NCBI GenBank assembly: GCA_024734555.1
Contig: JANPWX010000449.1
Location: 4,026,179 to 4,090,178, forward strand
Direction of reading: 5' to 3'
Origin: Trochalopteron elliotii
Lineage: Eukaryota; Chordata; Aves; Passeriformes; Leiothrichidae
DNA length: 64,000 nucleotides
Shown: piece by piece, positions 25,738 through 40,700 of the stretch
How positions within the stretch are numbered: the stretch's first letter is position 1
Layout: each line of letters begins with the position of its first letter
Notes under the pieces: generated by a model
What the model was told of the DNA's origin: nothing
The model's database searches: none
Seen by the model: only the letters and a program-made list of their open reading frames with translations
Program-made: the position numbers and the translations under genes

Positions 25738-25764
25738 CTGTTAGTAGTCACAACTTGTAGAAAT
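25719..25764 (-). other. PDGFD: Tandem splice acceptors with two branch points at PDGFD intron 1/exon 2
   Basis: Two AG acceptors lie 18 nt apart on the minus strand: AACAG, giving an exon start at 25737, and CTCACAG, giving an exon start at 25719. Both leave the same reading phase, so the choice adds or removes six residues (ESNHLT) just before DLYR. Human PDGFD has a recorded isoform pair that differs by six residues at this place (recalled, not checked). A perfect TACTAAC box lies at 25740-25746; its branch A at 25741 is 21 nt from the downstream acceptor but only 3 nt from the upstream one. A second match, CACTAAT (branch A at 25764), is 26 nt from the upstream acceptor. Use of these branch points is inferred from spacing and consensus. 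Confidence 0.75.
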
Positions 25765-28700
25765 TAGTGTGTTGTTCCAGTTACAGGAAGGCAAAAAACA
25801 CAACAGTTTATATAACACAGCACAATTATTTGCATTTCAAGTCTATAAAATAAAGCTGGGTCTAGGAGCAGTTATTATTAAATAGAAAGTACAGTGTATT
25901 TTTTCTTAATTCAAGCCCCTGTTAAACAGCAAGAACAACAGAACTCAAGTATATAGACTCTTTATTTTACAAGAAATGTATCGTTATTTTTACATTTATA
26001 TTGATTACATAATTTCATTCTCACCACTTTGGTTTTAAAACAGAATTAAACTTTAATAAAAGCTACAATCTTAAGAACAATGAAGTAAGACAGACTAAAA
26101 TAAAAAAGGTAAACAGTCCTGCTTCCCAAATTTTGTGCTCTGGGGAGCAATGTTCTCTAAACAAAAGCTGCAATGAAAGGCTGCAGGAAAGTGAGTATGG
26201 GTGAATTTAAATTTTTTTAAATATTTCTTCCCAGAAAAATGTGTAAGATCATGTTTTGATTTTATTCATATGGTGTGAACCATTTTCTGCCTATGGTCCA
26301 TTTATTCAAACAGCTACTCCATGGTTATACTGAGGTAACTGAGGCCAGATCCTGTCCCATCAACCATCTTACTCAGTAACTTCAAGACAAATAGCCAAGT
26401 CTTTACTTAATTAAAATTCCACAACTTTTGCCTGCGCAAATATTCAATTGTTCCTAAAGTTTACTTATACAGAGTAAAACCTCTGCTGCTGTAAATCTGT
26501 GGCTCCAAGGATTACAGAAACTGCGTCAAGACCCAGCTCTCTAAAAGTCAAAATGTCTTCTCAGTTGCACCACACATTTGCACTGCCCAGCTGTTTCTGA
26601 TACTGGAATTCGGGTCAGTTTGCCTCAAAGAACTGCAAACAACCATTCTTCCATGCATTGACAACTTTAATATGTGTACATTTTGAGGACCAGAAGGCTC
26701 CAAGGCAAAACACAGATCACAGCAGGTTTCAGTTCCCAGTCAAGACATGCACCTCTGAGCCTCCACCTGTGGGACAGCTATCTGTGTTCCTTCCCCGCCT
26801 GATGTGTGGGGATCTATGGGTGGGAAGAATTTGGACACTTGTTTTCATGTAAACACCCAAACTCCGTCTTTATCTTAAACTGAACATCACTCCACTCTGC
26901 TGAATGCCACATCAACCTCCAGTTCCACTGCAAGCAATAGAAATAGAAAACTGGTGCCTTCTCCTGAATCTGGCTACTAAGGAAGGACAACTGGGGGAAA
27001 AATATCTCCAACCAAGCCACTCAGTGAATGCTGGAAATACAGAATCAAAGCAACCAGCCGCAGCCATCTGTCACACACACTAATCTAAGTCCTCACCCTT
27101 AAAAAAAAAATAACATGTGACTGAAGTTTTCTAAGCTCCTTATATGAAATAAATATACTTGTTTTATAAATGCTCATTGAAAACAGGAACCCAGACAAAT
27201 GGTTGAAAATTCATGATTAGTATATCTAATTTTCAGGTTGCTTTTCACTGGTTCATGGCAGTAAATACCTCCCTGCATGAAGCCATAAGCAAAGCATGGC
27301 TGTCTAACAGCAGTTCATTGTACTCTTCCGAAAGCACAGTAATTCTAGCTTCCAAACAACCTGAAACTCAGAATACAAATGTCTGTGTTTCTTACAAAAC
27401 TATCTCCACAGATCTAATTGTGACATCTTTCTAAGATGCTTTCACACTCTGAGCCAATCTTTCTAAGCAAACACAGCCCTACCTCACAAGGTGCAGAACT
27501 AGCCAGTTTTGTTTCATTCTGCTTTGACCAAACAATTTGCATTGGAAAAGTGCCAATTTGGTGAAAATAAAGACCACCCACCTATTAGTCTTGTTGAAAT
27601 TTTCATCAGGAACATCTCTGCTGAAATCTGTTTTGTGTTTGCTTTTATTCTAAAAAAAGGGGAAAAAGGACATCTGTGGGTTTTTTTTTTTTCCCTGATC
27701 TGGAATGAAACAAAATGTCCAGCCAACACTACTAGATCTTACTGAAATCCTGAGGACCTTTGGACTCTGAAAAACCCAGTACACCACAAGGACAAGATAC
27801 TTCACAGGGCTTTATGCAAAATGTCCAAAAAAAGGGATAAAAATAAAACAGATTTGATGACAATAAATTCTAGTGAAAAACAACCATTCCCTAAGTCAGA
27901 ACAAAAGTTACTGCAGTAAAACATGGCAAAACTCATCCTGTGCCTGAGAGTAAAGAGAGTTTACTCCTTTTTCTTGTACAGCAAACCACTGCCATTTTCC
28001 CTCTGTCACCATGCATTTCACTGTGGTTCCAACCGGTTGATGATTCTGAGGGTAAGGTTCCCTTTTCCCAGGCAGTCCTAGCACATGCTTTACCCTCGTG
28101 TCATCAGCTGCTGAAATTAGAGATCTGGGGACAGTATCTCTGAAATATGCCCATACATATACCCCCAAACAAAACATCTGTGCACACAGCACACCAACCG
28201 AGAATGAACACTATCTGCTCTCTTGCACATCAAGAAGAGGGTCTGTCACAGCTTTTCATTTAAGTTAAACTCTGAATTCCACAGATTACAGTGCTCTGCC
28301 TGCAAGGCAGTCACACCTGACCAAGACTAGTGCTGAAATGTCAGGGCTGGCACAGCTCTGCAGTATCCAAGCTGTACAGGTACATGGAGCAGTAGAGCTG
28401 CACATGATATGAAGCTTAAAAATCAAAGCACAGTGACTTGTTATTTCCATCATGATAAATGTGGCAATTATAAAGTCATTGTATAGGAAAGACTGGAGAG
28501 AAACATGAGGAGGAAAGTCTCACTATAGTAAAATAAGGGATATTCAAATATTCCGCCCTGAGGAAAAGCCCTTTCCACAAAGGAAGAAAGTATGTTTGAT
28601 GAGAATGGCCATAAATACTGTTTCTATAGCCCACATGGGATGAAACCTAAAGCTATTCAGAGCCTTCACCTGATGCTGGAGCAGATTCTTCAGGAGCTCT

Positions 28701-30833
28701 GAAACAGTCTGATTCCCTCACCCTCCTCACTGTCCTCTAAATTACAACCTGAAATGGTGTAGCCAGCACTGTAATCAAACACACTAGAATTTTCTAAAGG
28801 GGGATTTTCTTTGGGATTTCACAGTGTTAACAGGCTTGGATAGAAAACAGTCAACCCAGACTCGCTCTGAGGAGGTTGACTCCTCATGCATCATCAAGCA
28901 TCTGGGAAACAGCTTGAGGAGATGTAAGCAACTCTCATACCTTTCGTATCAACAAAGCTATGAGACTAAAATAAGACCTTTCCAAGCAGACAAGTATTGT
29001 CCTCATCAGATACACTGGGGGAACTCATGGAAATCACACATTCACCAAGGGGAAAGTCAGGATAAAACCAACACTCAATAAAAGATATAGGCAAAGGAAA
29101 AGACAGTGCATCTTTCAAGGCACTGAACTGTCCCATGTTGCAACACAACACATTGCAGCATTTCACAGTGTCCTGGATGTCACACTCTAACTGTATTCCA
29201 TAATGCTCTACGGGAGTAAATAAAACACAACAGTGCATAATGCACTGCCTGTCACATTTACTAAAAAGCGTATAAAATCATCTCACAATGAATAAAAGCA
29301 GGTGCTAAGTCATAAGTCAAAAAGGCCATTTAGGCCATACGCAGAAGGAGGATATTCTAGACGGCAGGAGCCACATCCTTGCACTGGGGGAGAAAAACTA
29401 TCTCATAAGGAAGATGAGTGGGAAGGAATCTGGAAGACATCCTTTTTGGTGAGGAAATTCCCTGTAGAGAGTCTGAGCTGACTGAGAAGCAGCTTGCTCT
29501 AAATTTTATTTATTTGAACTAATCTCTCCTTTTTTTTTTCTCTTAGTTCTTTTGCAACCACTAATTTTAAATATAACATCATACATGGTAGTCCAGCTGT
29601 CCAAATTAGAGGAGCTCCCATTCAAATGCTCAAGGCAGCTGCATTTTCCAAAGTGCTTGCCTTCCTCCCCCTGCAAGGAGTGTCAGAGTGGGAACTGGGA
29701 GGTACAACTCAATATTCAGAAAAATGTGCTTGTTCCAAGACAGTCCCCACTTCCCTCTTAAAGCTACTCCTCCTAGCCATGACATGCCTATTACTACAGA
29801 CAGAAGTCTACTTCTATCATCACCATTCAACAGACAATGAATTACTTTACTAAAGCAATAGTAACAACAATTTAAAAAAATCCAACCAACCTAAAAGGCA
29901 AATCCTAACTGATAATAGCTAATCTGACATCTGTTCTATGATACATCCAACAAGAAGAGTCTGTAAGCGTCAATTCCTTTAGAAAGAAGAATAATTAGGA
30001 AAATGACTTTGTCTAAGGACGTAACCAACAATATGGAATACTTAGTTCCACCTTTCTAAGGTCTCTGGAATTTCAGCTTCACTTCCTAAGGTGATGTCTT
30101 GTGTGTAAGTCTTTCTTCCCCTTGGGGAAGTTGGCAACCAACTTTGATACAGTGGTAAAAGCTGAAAAAATACCATACTCTTCATGTACTATGACAAGAA
30201 ATATACCCTCTGAAATGCCATGGGGCATAACCTGATGAGCTCATCCTCTGGTATAGCTAAGGACAGAGTTTCTGAGAACCATGGTGAAGTTCATTTTATT
30301 ACTTGTGAAAGTATTTGTTATTTCAGGAAAGGACCTTGGGATTTTGCACATGGGAGTTTTCAGATATAACTCTCCTCCCCCATTGCTTTTGTCTTAAAAA
30401 AACCCTAAACAAATACAGCAGTCTGTGGTTTGCCACCAGTTTTTAAACAAATGAGATAACCTTCAGGGAGAATAATAGCTCTTCAGTTCCTCCAGTTGAA
30501 AATTAGCCTGATCTAAATAGCTGAATCCACAGAGAAGCAAAGAACAGTAAAACACTTTTGAATCCAGACCACAAATCAGTTCATCTCGAGGACAAGGCGT
30601 GCCAAGTGAGTTGTATTTATGGCAGCCTGTTCAGGCAGCCCCTGGCTTTTTTTTTCTTCCCCACCCTCCTGCAATAAACAGAAACTTTGTTATCCATAAT
30701 GTTCTGTGTAAATCAGATGAAAAAATGACAGAGTTCATTGTCAAAACAGTGTATTCCATAGCTGGTCACAGCTTATTGGGAAGATGTAGAACTGTAAGGT
30801 CATTTTCCTTGTTAAAAATGAACGTTTTTTGGA

Positions 30834-30854
30834 TTTTTTTTTTTTGGGGGGGGG
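30834..30854. repeat. T12 run directly followed by a G9 run
   Basis: Twelve T then nine G with no interruption. Prone to length error in sequencing and to slippage. Confidence 0.9.
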
Positions 30855-33800
30855 AATTGTTTGTTTCAGTGGATATAAACAATAAAATAAATCCTAGACA
30901 GTGAACACAAAATCACAACATCACATCTGCTGTCTAATGCAGAATATAATACTTTATGTTAGTACCAGTCCTAGACATCTCTGTCTTTTTGATGACAAAG
31001 GCCTAAATCACCCAAGTCATCTCTGCTCCCACCACAATTCACCAGCAGTTCTCCAAGAAGACAAACCAAAGGAGGGGAAGGATTGGGATTGCTCAGTGAT
31101 AAAACAGGTACAGCCTAATCCCAGTAGAGGCACTAAACTGAAAAACAGCCAATCTGGTACATGGATGTATATGCAGGAGCATATTAAGGCAGTGGATCCA
31201 CCTGAAATATCACTTCAAGTTGCTTTCAGCTTTATACAACTTCAATAACCCCATTTATTTCAAGGACACAACAAACTTATAGTTAATCTCATACTTAAGG
31301 ATTTTGCTGGATCAAGACCCAAAAAAGGGAACAGTATTTTAACACCACCTAACACGTTATTCATCACCCAGCAAATGAGCAATTAAAAAATGAACCTAAA
31401 TCCCACAGGAGATGATAAAAGACTATCAACTTGGCTGGTTTGACACTGAACTTCAAAGAAGAAGCTCCAGGTACCTGCTCCTTCTCTTATCAACAGGCCT
31501 CTTCTTTTTATCAGGAGAATGAAAGATACTCCAAGCAACATCAGAGTTCAATGTACGACCTGTTCTGTCATGGAGGTAATATCAAAAGATGCACTGCGTA
31601 TGTTCAGCTAAATTCAGGCCTCACATGCAATCAGCTCATTTCCAAGTCCCTGAGCTGTGTGCAGATCTTTGCTAGATCTTAGAACACACCCATAGAAGAT
31701 TTACAAAAGAAGCAAAAAATTGAGCTTTAGTTGAAAGAAACAAAATTAGCCAGTACACAACACCAGTACAGAGGATATCAAAGAATGAAAACATTCCAGA
31801 CATCAAAAATTCAATTTGGAGCCATCACCGATTTGTAACAGAAGGGTGGTTAGTCTGCCTGTGGTTCTGTGCAGAGCAACCCCACTAGTCTTGGTGGTAC
31901 ACAGTCAATCTGTGGCTGAACATGACCTCAGCAAAGACCACTTTTAAGAATATTAAATGAGCAATTGATAAGGAAGTCCAGGCATATAATTCAAAGAGAC
32001 AGCCGGTTTTTACGCTTCTCACTATAATAAGCATAATTTTATTTGCATTTGATAATACTATTTTCCCTGTGAAATGGTCACCATCATAACTGCATTTTGC
32101 ATACAGAACTAAAAACACAATTCTGAAATGAAGAACAGGAGGGACTGCATTTTGGTGGGGTGAAGGCTCTCTTTTTGTCTGCTTTGGTGGGGCCTTGCTC
32201 AGACTTCCACAGATGAATACTGAGAAAACAACTCCTTAATTATGTTTACAAAGATACCAAACTCGGAAGCATTTGCTTTTAGCAGTGATTTGTACTACTT
32301 GCTTTTATTTGACTTCTTGAGATGAAGACTTTCTTCTACACAAAAGGACATCCTGAATGTCTTATAGTAAAGCCAAAGTGTCTTTAGAAAAGTAACATAT
32401 GTTAGGCCAACATATAAAACACTTTGTTAACTGCTAGTTCTTTCATGATGGGTAGTAGTGTTGCAATCCAACAGTCTCTGTTGGACTCTTAAACAAACAG
32501 CAAACTGAATGCTGTATATTTATGGTTTTTATGGGGGGGGATTTCATAATTAAGTTTGAAAGAGGAAAATGTGTATATCAAGAATGTGTAGCTCTAATGA
32601 TGTGCAGTGAGACTAATGCATATATCCCCATGATCACGAGCATAAAAACACATAAAACCTTGAGAAACTGTGAGAAAAAAAATACAGAGGGAAATAGTTC
32701 TCCTGGTGCCACAAAGAGCTTAAGGGAAACATGATAAATGAAGCAGATGTTTGCAGTGAGTGCCAGCATCTTTGTAAGAAGGCTGGTACATAACACTTGT
32801 GTAGTGGCTTGGACAAGATGGTGCCAATTAGAGACACAATTGCTATTAGGCACAAATATCAACACTGGACATCAGTTCATAATGTTTTGCAAAGAAATAG
32901 CACATTGTGAACTTAGACACACCGAATTTTCTTGTTTACGCAGTGACTTCAAGAAAGTAGACCTTTATGGGCAGCTTCCTTCAAATTCTCCTGGTGCAAT
33001 GAAAATATATTCTTTTTCTATTTTCCCTTCATTATTTTTCAGTTTTTTACAACCAAACAAGGACTTTTTGCCTCGTAAGTCTGGCATAGCTCAAGTCTTA
33101 AAAGAGAATCTGTTTTAGAATACTGTTTTAGAAACTGCTTCACTTAAGCACTTCTAAGTCTGAACAAGACATGGAATTTTCTTACAGAAAGAAAAATGTT
33201 GAGAGAAGGAAAAAGAAAATCCAATCAAAAGGGGAAAGTCTTCTTATGTTGAACATATTGTAGCAGATAGATAGGCAATTACAGAGTGGAGGTCACATGC
33301 TGGAACATTAGGCAGTAAAAGGATATCTGTTCCATAAGACAAATCAAGGCAATTTTCTCTTGTGATGTGATGTTTCCTTACCCTCTGTGTCAGCACTGAA
33401 GATCCAAAATCTCTGAAAGGGAGTGCAAGGTCACTTCTTATAATGGAAAGTCTGGCAATAGTATTCTAACAGACATCCTTTCCTTGGACTGCATTTGCCA
33501 TGGGCATGTTTTTTGTTTCTTAGAGTCCATATATCAACCAACTGTGCAAAGATAAAGCTTGTGGGGATATTTCAGTCCCTTTAAGGCAGGTGCAATAAAT
33601 ATCTAATACTATAAAGTTACCTAAATCTTTTTGTAAAAAGGCAGGTCTCATTGTATTGTAAAATATGATTGTTGATAATCTGTTCCTTTTTATGCAGTAA
33701 CCTAACATCTAAAAAATGAACCCTATTCTCAAAATCAGGACACAGCCTAATCTCCTCCAAGGAAACAGAAGCTTGTGTTGTAATTCTTATATTTGTTCAA

Positions 33801-36800
33801 GAGAATTCAGACCACTTCTGTCTCCTCTCAAGGGATGGATGGGTTCTGGATGCTGCTTCAAAGACGGCTTGTTTCTTTTCCAAGGAATAGATGGAGGTAA
33901 AATGCAGGAGAAATTCTTGGCACAAGGACCAGGACTCAAGATTTAGCCAAAAAAGTAAAGACCCAGCAGCTTTTCTGCTTTCTACTCCAAGGCACTCTGT
34001 CATCAGTCTCTGACAGTTCAGACCAGAGCAGAGCATGCCATAGCTCTCTTTTTGCCCCCATGCCTCAGTTTTCCTCTGCTGAAAACCACAGCACTTGGTG
34101 CAAGGAGAGCAGAAAACATTGAAATCTTTTCCTGGCATGAAGGCAGAACACGAGTAGGGCCACAGGGGCAGCTTTACATCATTTAGATAAAACCCATGTT
34201 GAGAAACAAAATTCCAAGTCTGGAAAGTAATTTAAGTCATGCATACTGAAAGTACCGAGAACTTGAAGTGCGGGGGATCTTTCCTGTAAGAGCTTAGGAT
34301 TTTCTCTGGAGGTTTGGCATCAGAAAGCTGCAGAGCTGTCATGTGGATAGATACTGCAATTCAACAAAGTTTCCAGGCACATAAAATCCTTGGCTGTGGC
34401 CTTCTTTTATTGTTATGATCTTGCACCAAAGATCATCTAGACATTTCCTTAGTCCTTCACCTAGAAACAAAACTACACGTGGTTGAAGAGAGCTTGTGCA
34501 GGAGAGCTCATTCACTGCCAATATCTAGGGACCACAGGCTGGGAAGATGATACTGGTGTGTATCAGCATAGCCCACAAGCTCAGGAGCTGCTGTACCACA
34601 GGCAGCAACCATCTCTCATACCAGTGCAGCCACATCCTGACCACTGTAAGCCAAAACTGGAAAAGGAGCTTGCTCCAAAGGTTTGATTTACACACCTCAG
34701 CTTCTCAAGTCCTTTCTGGAAAAACAGCTGTTTGGCTTGTTACCAAGAGGAAGTTATTGGAAACATTCCTTCTAGCCTGCATGGGGGGATGTTGATGATA
34801 AAAAAGAGCCTAACTTACTCTCAGGGTTGTTAAGTTAGAGGCACAATAGATTCTACGTGAGAAGATGAAACACACTGAAACCTGCGTGGAGGCAATGATA
34901 AAGCAGGACTTGGTGCTAAGGCTCCACAGGGAGCCGACACTATGTATCTTTGTGTTCAGAGCAGGGCTCAGTATAGTGTTGGCAAATCAGGATGTAATTA
35001 AATAATCCTTCACTTTCATGGACCTTCAGTGAACTCTCACTTGTAAAGGGAAAGCTGGAGTCCCCCATGCAATTGCGCTGGAGACAAAGCCAAACTTCAA
35101 AGTCGCCCTTCGACTGCGGAATCAGTGAAATGTTTGACTAAAAAAAGAATTGAGTGGTTACAATGAAAAATTCAGCCAGCTTTGGCTACAGATCTCACCA
35201 GCAACAACACCAAAGGACACATTTCACTCCTCCAATTTTCAGAAGACATATGAGATGATTTAAGGTTAACCAGCAGACACTATCAGCACCCCCTCACATT
35301 AAAGCTCCCACAGAAACACCGTGAACCAACCAAACCCAGTTTGTCCCCACCTGGCTGAAAGCCTAATGGTGAGGAGAAATGCCTGTAGGTATTATGGCAG
35401 AGGGTTTAATGGAACAATCTCAGGTTCTGCTTTACACTTTCTGACATAGATTGCACAGCAAAAAAGGAGGAAATGCACACAGTGGTGGTATGCCTGGACA
35501 TCAGGTCAGACTAGGATGCTTGACTGAGGCATGACCAGAGTAGGTCCCTAAGAATATGTGGAACACAAGAGATCAACACCAGGGCACCAAGGCTTGCAGC
35601 CTGCAGGTGAGACTGTCTAACCTCCATCTGTTTTAGATGGGGAGGTCAAAGGGGACTATTTCACTCCTGTGTCACCCCAGTTCTGTGCTGGTACTGATGT
35701 TGCACATCTGGGTGAACACCATGTGCTGAGCTCCTGTGCTCTCAGAGGGCACAGCTGTGTGCTGACTATTAAACACAGCTCCGAGCAGCTGTTCGGCCAA
35801 AGAGGAGCCAGATAAGAGGCTTATGTAACTGAGATAAAAAGGGTGAGAAAGTCCAATAAATACAGTACTCTCACATCGTTTTGTGAACACCCTGTATCAG
35901 AGCTATTGAAGGGAGACAGGGACACACTGCACCATTTCCTGTGAAAACTATTTTCCACACTATTGCTTAAAATGCATAAGGATACCTTGGCACTCTTTGG
36001 ACTATGCAAACAAGTGACTTTTACTCAACTGGCTTTGCATATTTTTTTGGCATCTAGGATTATAGTCCAGTAAGACAAAAAACATCTCTAACAGCAATGG
36101 AATATGCAATGTAAGAAAAATGTTTTAGTTTATGTGTTTGACAAAAGAAAAAAAAATCATCTTGGAAGAACACATATGAAAGTTGGATTAATGGCAATTT
36201 GGAGTCAAAATTTTCTGATTTCTATTTATTGGCAAGAATTCTAGAGACCACCTTTTTTGTTGTTTGAATTTCCAACATTTCATTTATTCCTGCTTAGTTT
36301 ATCTCAGTCTTTTCTACAGAAGCCATGGAAGAACAGTCCATCAAAGAATGAAATTTTAAATCTTTCTTGATTTAGGAACTTCAGAAGTCCTGCTTCACAG
36401 CAGACTTTTCAGATTACTCCATAAGAAGGAACAGCAGCAACCATTTTTGGATTCCCTAGGGTGAAATGTTCTGGGTCTTTTTATAGTTTAGACTGTAAAT
36501 AAGAAAATACCACAACTATGACCTTAAATATCATCTGGTATAAATTATAATTAAGTAACTGACAGCTTTGGCAAATGACAGCTTCATTGCATGTTACTAA
36601 AATCAGTTGTGAGCAATTTAAGTACTCTACACAGCACTACTGTCCTATCATTTGCTGGCCTATGGACAGATTTACTTTATTTAAAGTGGTCAATTTTTTG
36701 CATTTTCATCGGCCTCCTCATCTCAGAACAACTCCATCTTTCTCTGACCTTCACTTCTCATTTGCTACTAAAACAAAGTTCCCACTTTGGTAAAACTCCT

Positions 36801-37694
36801 GAGTTTTACACACTGACATACTCCATGATGAACCATTTCTCCTCTCTGCTCACAGCTGCACTGGGCAGCTGCAAGGACCAGCGGGATGCTGGACTGGGCT
36901 ACAGCAGTAGGGGAGGGGAGCAGATACCAGCTAAGAGAAGCTGCAGGAGCACTGGTGGGGTCACAGTGAGACATTTCACTCCACCTCCTTCCCACAGAGC
37001 AGATTTGCCAACCCAGCCCTGGTCCTTTCATTGCACAAAAAGAGGGGCAGCGTTTCAGAGCCATGGCTCTCACTCCCCAAGGGCATCACGGGCTATGGAC
37101 AGGATGGAGTATGCAATGGCACAGGCTGCCCACATCAATGCTCTTTTTCTCAATTACAGGTCTGCATGAATTTTTTAAGCTGACACTGACATATGCAAAC
37201 ACTACCAATATTTGTTCAGCAAATATTTGCCAAGGGGAAGGCAATCCTCCCTCTCTCTCCCTCCCACCCTGCCCAGGAGCAGCAGGGTCAGTTCTGGCAT
37301 GCACTGGCAGAAGGTGATGGCATTTCCCAAAAAGCAACTGGAAACCCTAAAAACCCAGCAGAACCCCAGGCTCCCACCAGCTGAGGGTTTGTCTGCTACC
37401 CAGCTACAAGGTAGAGGCTCAGAGTCTTCCCTGATTCATTCACCTTAATTAAGGGACTGGGGGTCCCCAACTGCCAGTTCCAGTCTAGCCACACACACAT
37501 TTACTCAGTTATTTCATTTAAAGCTTTAAAAAAAACCCCTTTCTTTTTTGTTCCTACTCTTTAATGGATGCAGAGAACCATTCTGTCAAGAACAAAACAA
37601 ATGCTCCACTAAACCCATCTCAATGGATAATTTGTTTCTTCAGTGCAGCCTTTAAGTAATAAAGAAAGAATAAACATAACATTCTCCTAAGAAA

Positions 37695-37796
37695 TAAAAT
37701 AAAAACACTTAAAAAAAACCACAAAAACAACAACAAAAAAAAAAAACAAAAAAAAACCCAAAAAAAACCAACAAACCAAACAAACCAAAACACCAC
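37695..37796. repeat. A/C-rich low-complexity tract
   Basis: About 100 bp made almost entirely of A and C (runs of A separated by single C or CC, ending in CAAAC units). Its complement gives a Phe/Leu/Trp/Val-rich open frame, which is an artefact. Confidence 0.85.
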
Positions 37797-40700
37797 TTGT
37801 CTGAGGCATACCAAGATGTTAATAAACTCAGCTCAGACATTTACAAAAAAAGCTCACTCACCAAATCCATTTTGATAGAGCAGTAAAACAGCCTGGAACC
37901 AGATCACCTGCTTGTGTAAATCAGCAGCATCCCTACAGTGATCACAGATATTTACACCAGCTGAGGATCTGACCAGAGCAGCAAGTGAAAAGAGGAGGAG
38001 AAAACTTTAATCTGAACAGGAGCAGCTCAGTGCAGTGATACACTGAACTCATGAGAAACTGAACTAAATCAGCTCATAGGGGAAATTCAAGGTGTGTCTC
38101 TCTGACCTATTAAATAGAGTTGAAGAACTTAAGTAATTTTTTTTATTATTATTTGCAGGTTGAGTTGGGGAGATTCCTAATTACATCAACATGGACTGAG
38201 TTGTTTGATTCAAAGGAAAACATTTTCATTTATTTCTACACAAATATTAATATATTGTAATTTTTTTTGTCATTTCCAAATTATCTTCTGAACATAAATG
38301 TGATAGCTGAATTCAGCAAATTTTGTGATTTTCATTCACTCTTTTCACACTTCTAGTGCTGTTAGAATTTACTGAGATCAGCAAGTCAGGCACCCTTGAA
38401 AGTCTCCCCCACATGCACTGTGGACTCCCATGTGATTCAAGAGAATGTCAGCTCATCAACCAGTGCAAACAGTATTGTTCATGTGACCCAAATGGGGCTT
38501 TCACTCAGGCAACATCATTCCTGTCATGTTTTTTCCTTTCCTGGTCACACCTTTTGAACAAAATTGCCACTACTGACTGCACAGAGCTAAAACACAGATT
38601 TTGAAGTAAGAATTAGACATTGAAATACACAGTTTACCAATTATAAAATCACTCAGATGCTATAACATTTGTGGATTTTTAAAAGCTAATGTAATGTCTG
38701 TTACTGATGTAAACACATAGATACTTTCAGGACCTTATCTCAAAATTCACCTAAAATACTGTCAATGCTAGATTCCTGTATATGATACTTGGCTTTAGGG
38801 GTTTTTTTCTCCCTTTCTTTAATAATCTGAAATACTTCCATATGGCTATAAAAAGACTCCTTTTGAGAAGGAAGTCTTGAAAGAAATGCTAACTAGTCAT
38901 TAAAAGCCTAGGAATCAATTACATATGTGCTGAGTTCTTCACATTCTCCAAATACATGTTGCTGTTTTGTCATGATGCAGATTTATCAGTCTTTATGTAT
39001 TATAACAATTAATGAAGAAATGCAAGAGCAGAAGGAGACAGCTCAAAAAATAATTTGGAGGAGGTGGTTTCAAAAGAGTCCACTGGCAACATCACTTTGT
39101 TAAAAGAAATATTAAAGGAAAAAAAAACTCAAGCCAACTACAGGTTTGAAAAGGATAAACAATGAAAAGAGAAATTTTAAAAAGCAAGGATTTATTTTCT
39201 TAAATGAGAATGAATAGAATGGATGTAGGGATTAACTTCTTTCTCCCCCAAAAAGACAAAAATTCATGAACTGCACCAACTGCTGGGAGAGAAAAAAGTT
39301 TGCAGAGAACGGCTTTCTACCAGAACATAACACACAGCTGATTAGGGGGAAGACAGAAGACTGTATCTTCTCTCAGAAATTAAGGAGCAGGACACAAAGA
39401 CTGTCAAAGCACTTGATGTTACCATAAATACCTAAGGTTAGTGAAAGGACATGAAAGAAAGTATTACTCTCCAAATTCAACAGTGGCAGATAAGAGAAGG
39501 GAGTTTTTCTGGCTGCTGGAAAAGATATGAGACATGTTAGAGCTATAAATTATTAGCATCATGGCACTAGCAGAAATATTGTTAATACACAGTTACTTCC
39601 TGCAGACTAAGACCAAGGCTGTGTTATGGCAGGTGTTGAAAAATAGAGTAAGAAAAAGACTGTAGTCTTCAGAGGCCATGTATTGAATAGATATCACCAA
39701 AGCAATCTAAATTACCTCAGGATTCAGACAAAATTTGCAATTCAGGGAGATTGGACACTGGGTTGCTTTATACAGAGAATCAATACGTTTGCCATTACTC
39801 ATATTATTTGTACTCCAAATCGTGGCTAGATCCAAAATTACCACCTGGGCATCACATTTGTACTACAATTCTGACAGAATTGTATTTCTTAACTTCACTG
39901 TAAAACTGCCACCTCTCTTCTTAGATACCTTTGAGCACCACACCTGCTGCAGATTTTTACTTTCCGCCTTCTGCCCCAGCCCACCTCCAGGAAATCCCAA
40001 CGACAGACTTACTGGACATGAATTACCCCCGATTCTGTGTTTGTAAGAGATTATAGTTATCTTCTGGCAGATCACAAAAGCTTTTCATCAGGCATGCCAC
40101 AGAGCACGCATACTGTGACAGAAGTCAAAATGTTGGTAGTTTGAATTTCTGTGCATGCAGAATTATACATTCACAGCCCATTTTTTGAGAATCTGCATAC
40201 ACAGCTAAGACATTTCTGCATGCATGCCTCTGGTAATCTTTTTCCCCCTAGATGAGTACATCCATGATTAAATTATAACAGTTTTCTACATAGCATTCTT
40301 AATGTTTAGACAGATTGATAGAAGAATATGTTTTACTCCCATTACTTGAAAAAGCCCTTACAGAAAGTAAACAGTGATTAAAGAAACCATAAACATTGCT
40401 TCATTCACAATTAAAGCCACTTCAGCTACATCTTTTGCAAAAAACTACAGAAAGAAGCGAGGCAGACATGGCACTGTTATTCCACAGAATGTGCTCACAG
40501 CACAAATAATTTTTAAGTGTCGTCACACTTTAACAGGAAGAAATACAATTATCAGAATAGGTCTGGATCTCAATATGTTTTACTATCCCACTCACTTCCA
40601 CTGCCAACAGGAATAAGAGAAACTAAGCAGACAGAAACTGAAAAACTTCAACCACAATTAAGTAGCAATTAGTTATGAAAGGCTCCCTTGTTATAATATC

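Noticed and set aside
25508..25744. Plus-strand open frames across exon 2
   Set aside because: Antisense shadows of the PDGFD coding exon.
37620..37814. Hydrophobic Phe/Trp/Val-rich minus-strand frame resembling a membrane peptide
   Set aside because: It is the translation of the A/C-rich low-complexity tract.
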